Of a DNA stretch of 64,000 nucleotides, positions 37,509 to 44,012 are shown one piece after another; position 1 is the stretch's first letter, and each line of letters opens with the position of its first letter. This DNA is from Sediminihaliea albiluteola (GTDB taxonomy: Bacteria > Pseudomonadota > Gammaproteobacteria > Pseudomonadales > Halieaceae): positions 496,001 through 560,000 of the forward strand of contig NZ_JACFXU010000013.1 of NCBI RefSeq assembly GCF_014077625.1, written 5' to 3'. A program made the translations under genes and the position numbers. The notes below the pieces were generated by a model that saw nothing but the letters and a program-made list of their open reading frames with translations, did not search any database and had not been told where the DNA came from.

Positions 37509-37536
37509 TTGACGAAGCGAAATCAGTTCATATAGT
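37509..37536 (+). promoter_or_regulatory. Sigma-70-like promoter for the 550-residue secreted protein
   Basis: TTGACG at 37509-37514 and TATAGT at 37531-37536 with a 16-base spacer. The predicted start is near 37543, giving a leader of about 117 bases. Confidence 0.6.
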
Positions 37537-37567
37537 ATCCATACAAAAGTATACAACTGTATACCTT
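37535..37567. promoter_or_regulatory. Operator-like GTATAC repeats at the transcription start
   Basis: GTATAC occurs at 37549-37554 and 37559-37564, one helical turn apart, and together with flanking AAA and TTT forms a dyad centred on AACT. A related GTATCC lies at 37535. It sits at or just after the predicted transcription start, the usual place for a repressor. Confidence 0.5.
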
Positions 37568-37659
37568 TGTGGCTATCCTAGTCCCTCACTAGACCTGATC
37601 AGGCTCTTAGTCTCGACACATTTGAGCAAAAACAATAAGTAAAGGATCAAAGCGATACT

Positions 37660-39312
37660 ATGAATAAAAATGCGATCGATACAAACACTAAAAAGAAAGG
37701 GCTGTCTTATTTAAGGCTGTCTATAGCCTGCTTATGTGCTCCGCTAGTATCCCTATCTTCAGCCTTCGCTCTGGACGAGTCCGCTGAAAAGGATGCCCAG
37801 GCCTTTTGTACAACCTTAAAAAAAATAAATGATGGGGGTATTGATACACGTGGTCTGCCGGAGCTCGATGGTCATGCCAAAGTTTTAAAAGCATTATTAG
37901 ATGTATCTCCGGCTGCTATTCAAAAGGATATGCAGCAATTTCATGATGCTTTTGAGGCTTGGGCTGCAGCGGTTGACGGCAAAAGACCTATGATCAAAAC
38001 ATTCGCTGAGTTAAGTGACCCTTCTTTAGCCGGCGCGGAAGGGCGGGTCGGTGATTTCATAGCAGCTGAGTGTGGGCTGAGTTTAGAAGGCAGTAGTTAT
38101 AATGTTTCTGCGATACCGGCGACACAAACGATCTGCCCAGCTTGGCCTCGGATCGGCAACCCAGAGACATTCAATCATTTTCCAAATTTACCGGACATAG
38201 CCGGCGCTAATTACTTCAGCAATAACTTTCTAATTTCCGCTAGCGCTGAGGTAGCACAGCCTGGGCTTTTTGTGGTTGAGCCGGGAGGATGGGTTGAGTT
38301 TCATGGCCAATACCCGCGTTCTAGATATTTCGCCTATCACCCGAATGATATGGATCTAAATAACCTGCCAACGCTTGTTGATAAGGATATAGATCCCGAT
38401 GCGGGCAGTGTTAATCCCTACCGCCAAGTGCCGACCGAAAGTGATGAGCTGTATTACACGGCTAAGTATGTTTTTGGGCCTCCACCTACCAACCCAGAGC
38501 CTAATACGCGATACGTTGGGGTCAAGAAAGATGGTAAAAGCCCTAATCATTACGTCAGTAATTTGTTGCGCTTATATGCCTCGGATATTGGTGATGGAGC
38601 CAACTCCGGCGGGGTACCACTTCCCGCAGTCACTATTTATAACGCCGCAGGAGAGGTAACGCAGCAATTTGATGAATGCGATCTTTATGCCAACGGCGGT
38701 ATGAGCGTCAAATCGGATTTAAAGTATCCCCATTTGCCGATTGCTGATCACCGTGCAAATAAGGATGGCTACTGGAGTACCTCATCTAACTTTGAAGCGC
38801 CTTCCGATACCTTAGCGAACGCCGACGTGCAGTACCTCAGCACTGTCTACAGTAAGCGTTTTGGTGATATCCATGTGCTAAGAGCGAAATACTTATCGGC
38901 ACCTGACACCAGATCAGGTGTGCCCGTCAGCTCACCGGACTTTGATGTTAGGTTGTATTCTATTTGTACTTATAATATTTGGGCTGGGCACGCGATTGAC
39001 TGCATGCTTGACTCGGAATTAAGCGTGGACGAGGAGGGTTATTACACCCTAGTTATCTCTGATGAAATAAATCGCCCTGAAAACTTGCAGCAACAAAAGG
39101 CGACATGGATCGACTCAGGTGGTTTTCTTGATGGCCAGCTCACCTATCGCTATGTCTATCGAGATAACCCAATAGTTCAGGATATTATCAATGGCGTAAA
39201 AGGAGCAGAGATTCCAGCTAGCAGCGCTGAGTTTATTCCCGAGTCTATCGCTTGTACTAAGGAGCGCTTTGAAGATGGCGGATGGAAGGCTTGCTTTGAT
39301 AACGAGGAATGA
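37660..39312 (+). CDS. Secreted protein of unknown function (550 residues)
   Basis: I do not recognise a family confidently. A basic N-terminus and hydrophobic segment (LSIACLCAPLVSLSSAFA) look like a signal peptide. The mature protein has many aromatic, Pro and Asp residues and several cysteines (TICPAWP, FDECDLY, SICTYNIW, SIACTKERF, WKACFD), consistent with a disulphide-bearing extracellular protein. Motifs include RYFAYHPNDMD and GYYTLVISDEINRP. It has its own promoter and operator-like repeats. A KstD-like oxidoreductase is convergent downstream. Confidence 0.6.
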   Translation: MNKNAIDTNTKKKGLSYLRLSIACLCAPLVSLSSAFALDESAEKDAQAFCTTLKKINDGGIDTRGLPELDGHAKVLKALLDVSPAAIQKDMQQFHDAFEAWAAAVDGKRPMIKTFAELSDPSLAGAEGRVGDFIAAECGLSLEGSSYNVSAIPATQTICPAWPRIGNPETFNHFPNLPDIAGANYFSNNFLISASAEVAQPGLFVVEPGGWVEFHGQYPRSRYFAYHPNDMDLNNLPTLVDKDIDPDAGSVNPYRQVPTESDELYYTAKYVFGPPPTNPEPNTRYVGVKKDGKSPNHYVSNLLRLYASDIGDGANSGGVPLPAVTIYNAAGEVTQQFDECDLYANGGMSVKSDLKYPHLPIADHRANKDGYWSTSSNFEAPSDTLANADVQYLSTVYSKRFGDIHVLRAKYLSAPDTRSGVPVSSPDFDVRLYSICTYNIWAGHAIDCMLDSELSVDEEGYYTLVISDEINRPENLQQQKATWIDSGGFLDGQLTYRYVYRDNPIVQDIINGVKGAEIPASSAEFIPESIACTKERFEDGGWKACFDNEE

Positions 39313-39333
39313 AATACAGCCTTAAAGCAAAAC

Positions 39334-39362
39334 TGAGCCGGCATGCCATGCATGCCGGCTCA
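39334..39362. terminator. Strong hairpin terminator between convergent genes
   Basis: A 13-base stem TGAGCCGGCATGC/GCATGCCGGCTCA with loop CAT. On the minus strand it is followed by GTTTTGC, so it mainly terminates the FAD oxidoreductase gene and probably works from both sides. Confidence 0.75.
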
Positions 39363-39391
39363 ACCACAATAAAACACAGCTTCTATGCAAT

Positions 39392-40873
39392 CTAAACGGG
39401 CGGCTCGTTGCGGCTTGTCTGAGAAGCACTAATCCCAGCTTGGCGACCAAAGAAGGTGGCGTCGGCAACTGACATGCCACTTGCGTAGCCTTCACCTGTG
39501 CGCGGTATACCTGATGCGGTGCGCCCTGCTGCGTAGAGCCCCTCAATTACTTCACGCTCAGCGGTCAGCACTTCGCCAGTGGGTAGAGTATCGAGCCCCC
39601 CTAAGGTGAAGCATGTTGGTTTCAGTGTTGCCAAGCTGTAATCGACTAGTGCAAAGGGTGGGGTGACTAGGGGAGCAAGCCAGTCAGCGCTTTTGTGGAA
39701 GAGGGGGTCAACACCTTGCTCTGCATGCTGGTTATAGTAGGCGACAGTGTGTTGTAAAGAGCCTTCAGGTAAGCCCGACTCCCGCTCAAGTTCTTCAACC
39801 GTTTCTCCTACCGCGATGATTTCAGTGGTTTCGTGGTAGTCGGGGCGGCTGTAGTACTTGTTGTCGATGAACATATAAGCTTTTTGGTTGGTCTGCCTGG
39901 CCGCATAGTCGCCCAGACGAGCAAGGTAGATATCTTCGTTAATAAAACGCTGCCCTTGTTCGTTAACGAAAATGCCGTAAGTGAGATCCGAGGGTGGATA
40001 GTGAGCTATTCCGACAAAAGCCTGGCCCATGTGAATCGCGTTGCCACCCGCGGCAATGCCCATCAGAATACCATCACCGCGATCTCCCGGATTACCGTGG
40101 CGAGTACAGATCGATTCCAGCTGCGGGATGTGCTGCTTGGTCATGCTCTCATTCATGATGAAGCCGCCCATTGCCAGAATGACGCCTTGCCGCGCATAAA
40201 CGGCCTGCACTTTGTTATCAATTTTTACTAAAAGACCGCAAATGCGCTTGTTTTCATCTTGGATAAGACTGAGCACACGGGCGTCGTATTTAATATCGGC
40301 CCCGGATTCAACAACGTTTCTCATCAAATGACCCATCAGTACCTTGCCGCCGTCATGGTCGGCATCGGCAGGTAGGTGGCCTCGTGGAATTGCTTGTGCC
40401 TGCTGGTTAAAGGGATAAGCCCTCTCGTTGCCAGTGTACTGCAGCGAATCACCTGTCATGGCAACGACATCACGGCCTGGGTAGAAGCCGCGCTTATAGG
40501 GAACCCCTAGGCCTTCAGCCCAATCAAAGTGCTCAGCAGCACCGTCAACAAACTTTCTGACTCTAGCTTCGTCGGCATATTTGCCGAAACAGGCCATTAA
40601 ATAGTTATAGAAATTCTCAGTGCTATCTTCAAAACCAAGTTCTTGTTGTAACTTGGTGCCACCATTACCGCCTAGATACATTTCACAAGCAGAGAGTGCC
40701 GTGGAGCCACCGCCACTAGAAAATCGCTCGAAGATCATGACCTCTGAACCTGCACGTCGCGCTTCAAGTGCAGCCGATGCCCCAGCTCCGCCGTAACCAC
40801 AAACAGCAACATCCGTTATAAAGTCAAAGTGTTCAATCTGCTCAAGCTTTACTACGCGATCCATGAAAAGCAC
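39392..40873 (-). CDS. KstD-like FAD-dependent oxidoreductase
   Basis: A 493-residue FAD flavoprotein of the fumarate reductase/3-ketosteroid dehydrogenase family. FAD motifs are VAVCGYGGAGASAALEARRAG at the N-terminus and GEGYASGMSVADATFFGRQAG at the C-terminus; FVNEQGQRFINED is also typical. The substrate is unknown; steroid or organic-acid dehydrogenation is possible. A hairpin terminator follows and an inverted repeat (GAACAGC/GCTGTTC) lies in its leader. Confidence 0.8.
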   Translation of the reverse strand: MLFMDRVVKLEQIEHFDFITDVAVCGYGGAGASAALEARRAGSEVMIFERFSSGGGSTALSACEMYLGGNGGTKLQQELGFEDSTENFYNYLMACFGKYADEARVRKFVDGAAEHFDWAEGLGVPYKRGFYPGRDVVAMTGDSLQYTGNERAYPFNQQAQAIPRGHLPADADHDGGKVLMGHLMRNVVESGADIKYDARVLSLIQDENKRICGLLVKIDNKVQAVYARQGVILAMGGFIMNESMTKQHIPQLESICTRHGNPGDRGDGILMGIAAGGNAIHMGQAFVGIAHYPPSDLTYGIFVNEQGQRFINEDIYLARLGDYAARQTNQKAYMFIDNKYYSRPDYHETTEIIAVGETVEELERESGLPEGSLQHTVAYYNQHAEQGVDPLFHKSADWLAPLVTPPFALVDYSLATLKPTCFTLGGLDTLPTGEVLTAEREVIEGLYAAGRTASGIPRTGEGYASGMSVADATFFGRQAGISASQTSRNEPPV

Positions 40874-41227
40874 TCTCCAAGATAGGCCATGTTTAGAACA
40901 GCCAAAGCACAGCAGCTGTTCCAGTAAGGCAACACACTACAGTTGCTTAGCAATGTTTTCTAGAGCGGTTCAGTATGGAATGGTAAACGATCGGCAGGCG
41001 GGGAAAGACTAGTATAAGACTTTAGTATTTATCCCGCGCCTGTTGTTGTTACAGCCTGAGATAGGCCTCAGCAGCACTCGATAATGCTATCTAGGCCTTA
41101 TTGGCCTGATGCTTTATTCCCATTGATTGCAGCTCAAAAGCTTAGCCCCTCTGGAGGGGCTATGCTCTGTGCACTGAGCTGCCACTGTGTGGATCCAGTC
41201 TGGGTATGACTGTTTGACTCTATGAGC
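40874..41227. other. Intergenic region between ddh and KstD-like gene
   Basis: 354 bases without a gene I can support. It contains an inverted repeat GAACAGC/GCTGTTC (40896-40902 and 40915-40921) just upstream of the KstD-like start, and a ddh hairpin at 41143-41162. Confidence 0.5.
41143..41162 (-). terminator. Hairpin downstream of ddh
   Basis: Stem TAGCCCCTC/GAGGGGCTA with a 2-base loop, extended past a mismatch by AGC/GCT. On the minus strand it is followed by AAGCTTTTGA, so it is a plausible terminator for ddh about 65 bases upstream. Confidence 0.55.
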
Positions 41228-42214
41228 TTAGAGTAGCTCTTTGCGCAATTGTGCTGGGTCTTTGGGGGACAGCAAGCCTGGTGCAATATCAAAGACGGTT
41301 CTTGCGCCCACTTCGCCAGAGCTGGCCAGGCGGTGTACGGCGCGGGTATAGGCGACTAGTACGCTGGCGGTGAACTCGGGGTTGCTGCCAAGGGCCAGTG
41401 AGTACTCGATCGTTTGTTTGTTGCCCTCACCGGTCAGACCGCTGCGAATCACAAAGCCGCCGTGGGGCATGCTGCTGTGCTCTTTGTCGAAGGTCGCTTC
41501 ATCGATGAAGTTGACGGTGGTGTCATAATCCGCGAAGTAGTCGGGCATGGTCACGATGCTATTGCGTACGGTCTCTGCGTCTGCATCGTCTTTGAGTACT
41601 ACGAAACACTCGCGCTTATGTTTTTCACGGGTACTTAAAGTGGGCTGTTCACCACTGCGGACACGAGCAATAGCTTCTTCAGAGGGCAGGGTGTATTGCA
41701 CGCCTCTTTTCACGCCGGGCACGCGGCGCACGGCATCAGAGTGCCCTTGGCTTAAGCCTTTACCCCAAAAGGTGTATGTTTCGCCTTCGGGCAAGATGCT
41801 TTCGCCAAATAAACGGTTGAGTGAAAACACACCGGGATCCCAGCCGCCAGAGAGCATAGCAAGGTGCCCTGATTGCCGGGCTGCTTTATCGAGCGCGGCG
41901 TGGTGCTCATTCACTTTGGCGTGGGTGTCAAAGCTATCTACCGTATTAAAGAACTGGGCTAAGTAAGGCCCTTGCTCTGGTAAATCGCTTTTTGAACCGC
42001 CGCAGAGGATCATGACATCAACAGCGTCTTGGTATTGTTCAATATCAGCCATTGGGTAGACGGGTACTTTGGAATCGAGTAGCTCTACTGTACTGGGCTC
42101 ACGGCGACTGAATACTCCGACCAATTGCATGTCTGGATTTTGCTTCAGTGCAGCTTCAACTCCGCGCCCTAAATTTCCATAACCGGCAATGGCTACCCTG
42201 ATTTGCTGAGACAT
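41228..42214 (-). CDS. ddh: meso-Diaminopimelate dehydrogenase (Ddh)
   Basis: NADPH-dependent enzyme converting tetrahydrodipicolinate and ammonia in one step to meso-diaminopimelate, a lysine and peptidoglycan precursor. The 328-residue protein matches the Corynebacterium enzyme closely: IRVAIAGYGNLGRGVE, WDPGVFSLNR, FWGKGLSQGHSDAVRRVPGV, CFVVLK, TMPDYF, FIDEATF and PHGGFVI. This route is uncommon in Gammaproteobacteria, which normally use the succinylase pathway. A 14-base palindrome overlaps its ribosome-binding region. Confidence 0.92.
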   Translation of the reverse strand: MSQQIRVAIAGYGNLGRGVEAALKQNPDMQLVGVFSRREPSTVELLDSKVPVYPMADIEQYQDAVDVMILCGGSKSDLPEQGPYLAQFFNTVDSFDTHAKVNEHHAALDKAARQSGHLAMLSGGWDPGVFSLNRLFGESILPEGETYTFWGKGLSQGHSDAVRRVPGVKRGVQYTLPSEEAIARVRSGEQPTLSTREKHKRECFVVLKDDADAETVRNSIVTMPDYFADYDTTVNFIDEATFDKEHSSMPHGGFVIRSGLTGEGNKQTIEYSLALGSNPEFTASVLVAYTRAVHRLASSGEVGARTVFDIAPGLLSPKDPAQLRKELL

Positions 42215-42224
42215 ATCGATTTAT

Positions 42225-42240
42225 CCTTTAACACGTTAAA
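42225..42240. promoter_or_regulatory. Palindrome overlapping the ddh ribosome-binding site
   Basis: TTTAAC and GTTAAA separated by AC at 42227-42240. On the ddh strand the palindrome runs into AAAGGA, the likely ribosome-binding site, 12 bases before the ATG. It could be an operator or an mRNA hairpin that blocks translation. Confidence 0.4.
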
Positions 42241-42256
42241 AAAACTAATAAGAGTA

Positions 42257-42284
42257 GGGCAGCTTATGATGAAAAATGCTGCCC
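42257..42284 (-). terminator. Stem-loop between the DUF3565 gene and ddh
   Basis: GGGCAGC (42257-42263) and GCTGCCC (42278-42284) form a stem with a 14-base loop. A T-rich run follows 15 bases later on the minus strand. It may attenuate or end the upstream gene before ddh. Confidence 0.4.
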
Positions 42285-42365
42285 CTGCAGCTTGCTGCAT
42301 ATAGCTAGCTGAGATGTTTACTGTAGACTAATTTGCTGTTGGCCAGCCCGGCATAGAGGCCTAGT

Positions 42366-42578
42366 TTAGGTGTCTAGCGTATCTGGAGCAGCCCCTTGAT
42401 CGCACTTCTTACACTCCAATTGGTAGCCAAGCATATTCTGGCGACCAAGTTCTGACTCGATCCACGGGCGGTTCTCCCAAGGGGGCCTATGTCTGAGGTG
42501 CTGGAAATGACCGCAGAGCAGCTCTACAAACCAGTCATCCTGCAGATCTTTATGGAAACGAGTGATGGGCTGCTTCAT
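42366..42578 (-). CDS. DUF3565 family small protein
   Basis: A 70-residue protein with LCGHFQHLRHRPPW and LECKKCDQGAAP, typical of the DUF3565 family, where the Cys-x2-Cys suggests metal binding. The function is unknown. It lies upstream of ddh on the same strand. Confidence 0.8.
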   Translation of the reverse strand: MKQPITRFHKDLQDDWFVELLCGHFQHLRHRPPWENRPWIESELGRQNMLGYQLECKKCDQGAAPDTLDT

Positions 42579-42661
42579 ATCCTCCCTTATTGCTAAGCTA
42601 AATAAGCCTGCTGCAGTGGCTGTAAAACCAGGTAACAGGCCTCAATAAAGCATTTAAAAGC

Positions 42662-42970
42662 CTAGCGCCAATAGTTGTTCGCAATGGCGATGGTTTGAAA
42701 CTCCAGAGCTACCAGCTCAGCGGCCTGCATTAATAACTCGGCGTCGTCTTGATAGTCTTGCCGTACAGCTTGTTTGATCGCCGAATCACGCTGAATTGCG
42801 CCAATGGTTTTTCTTACCATTGTGATGGCTAATTGCCGGCCTTCAAGGGGCGTCGCAGTGATCAGACTAGGCATATAGTCATCGCTTTTCTGCTCCTCGG
42901 CAGCCTGAACGTTCTGTAAAAGGCCAATGGATAAAAAAGCTACCAACATAAGTTTTACTAGCTGCTGCAT
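42662..42970 (-). CDS. Small secreted protein
   Basis: A 102-residue protein with a signal peptide (LMLVAFLSIGLLQNVQA) and a short helical mature part, with ITMVRKTIGAIQRD and AAELVALEFQTIAIANNYW. No family recognised. The start is ATG, with a probable AGGAGAA site upstream. Confidence 0.65.
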   Translation of the reverse strand: MQQLVKLMLVAFLSIGLLQNVQAAEEQKSDDYMPSLITATPLEGRQLAITMVRKTIGAIQRDSAIKQAVRQDYQDDAELLMQAAELVALEFQTIAIANNYWR

Positions 42971-43099
42971 AATTATTCTCCTGAAGCCTTCTTCGATAAT
43001 CGAGTGGCGAGCTAGGCTAAAAGCATTGCTTGCTGGGCTCGCAAACGAAATTTTACCCTCTTATCTTTCTCCATGTAACGTTTGCAGGCAAAAGTCCTT

Positions 43100-43140
43100 G
43101 CTCAGGGCTGTTAGTCATCTTGGCTCAGGGCTGTTTGTCA
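43100..43140. repeat. 18-base direct repeats upstream of the motor cluster
   Basis: GCTCAGGGCTGTTAGTCA at 43100-43117 and a copy with one mismatch at 43123-43140, 23 bases apart (about two helical turns). They lie 84-124 bases before the predicted transcription start, a position fitting activator sites. Confidence 0.5.
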
Positions 43141-43187
43141 GCCTGATTCGGGCGCCTAGAGTGACTTTTACTCAGCTAAAGCCCTAC

Positions 43188-43217
43188 TTGCCATAGGCCC
43201 TTTACCCACTGTATAGT
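43188..43217 (+). promoter_or_regulatory. Candidate promoter for the motor cluster
   Basis: TTGCCA at 43188-43193 and TATAGT at 43212-43217, 18 bases apart, followed by GC-rich sequence. It is the best promoter candidate for the downstream genes. Confidence 0.45.
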
Positions 43218-43322
43218 GCGGCGATTATTCTTCCCCTTGCCTTTCTTAAAACTCTAGCTAAATCAATGGATTAGCTGTTTTATTTAATGTGGGTGAGCCG
43301 TGGATTTTACCTGCATTTGCCA

Positions 43323-44012
43323 ATGACCCGTGTAGCGCCTTCAGTCACATTCGTTCTGCCGCGCCTAGTTAGCCTGCTTGCTGAGCATACGGCTGCTCAG
43401 GGTGGGGTGTCGCACTCGCAGTTTGCCCGTCGCTTGGGTGATTTGATCGACCTCAGCAACTCAGTCGCTTTGTCGGAAACACTGAGCTTATTGGGCAAGC
43501 AGGAATTTATTGCAGTCGATGATCACAGCGCTGGCGGGCGAGAAGACTTTTTGCGTGTTAGGGCGGCAATGATTTCAGCGGTATTGCGCAGCTTATTTCC
43601 CGGCAGTGGTGCGACGCGGATCCGCTGGCCAAAAGTCACCGACGGCGAGGCGCCACAAGCCCAGGCCTACAGAAAATTTTATGCTGCCCACCAGGGGGAA
43701 ATGGAAGCGAGAGTGCGAGGGTTGCAGGAAAGGGTACGCGATACGGCTTCTGGCTTATCGCCAGAGCTGCTTAAACTGGCCAGCCTAGATGCGGCGGTTG
43801 GCGATAGCTTACTGGCTCATAGCCGACGCTTGTTTGCCAGCATCCCGGCCTTAGTCGCAGACCGTTTTGAAGCCCTCGAATCTCCCGCTGCGCTTGATAC
43901 CACTTTTCGTAGCGAGGTTCAGGCACTTTTGCTGGCGGAAATCGAAGCGCGTTTACTGCCTGTGCAAGGGCTTATTGAAGCTATGGACGAATTAACAGAC
44001 AGAGCATTATGA
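43323..44012 (+). CDS. DUF3348-like protein, first gene of motor cluster
   Basis: A 229-residue soluble protein, alpha-helical and charged, with a basic insertion (GSGATRIRWPKVTDGEAP). The start MTRVAPSVTFVLPRLVSLLAEHT and later helices match the DUF3348 family as I know it, whose members lie beside DUF802 and OmpA-type genes in other Proteobacteria. The frame opens at 43287, but this ATG gives the family-like N-terminus; neither has a clear ribosome-binding site. It overlaps the next gene by 4 bases. Function unknown; no catalytic motif visible. Confidence 0.7.
   Translation: MTRVAPSVTFVLPRLVSLLAEHTAAQGGVSHSQFARRLGDLIDLSNSVALSETLSLLGKQEFIAVDDHSAGGREDFLRVRAAMISAVLRSLFPGSGATRIRWPKVTDGEAPQAQAYRKFYAAHQGEMEARVRGLQERVRDTASGLSPELLKLASLDAAVGDSLLAHSRRLFASIPALVADRFEALESPAALDTTFRSEVQALLLAEIEARLLPVQGLIEAMDELTDRAL

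Larger units (their letters stand above)
37229..37659. other. Intergenic region upstream of a secreted protein
   Basis: The first 280 bases after tRNA-Leu hold no gene I can support. The last 150 bases hold a good promoter and repeated GTATAC elements, described separately. Confidence 0.6.
42971..43322. other. Divergent regulatory region upstream of the motor cluster
   Basis: No gene supported. It holds an 18-base direct repeat and a candidate promoter, described separately. Confidence 0.55.
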
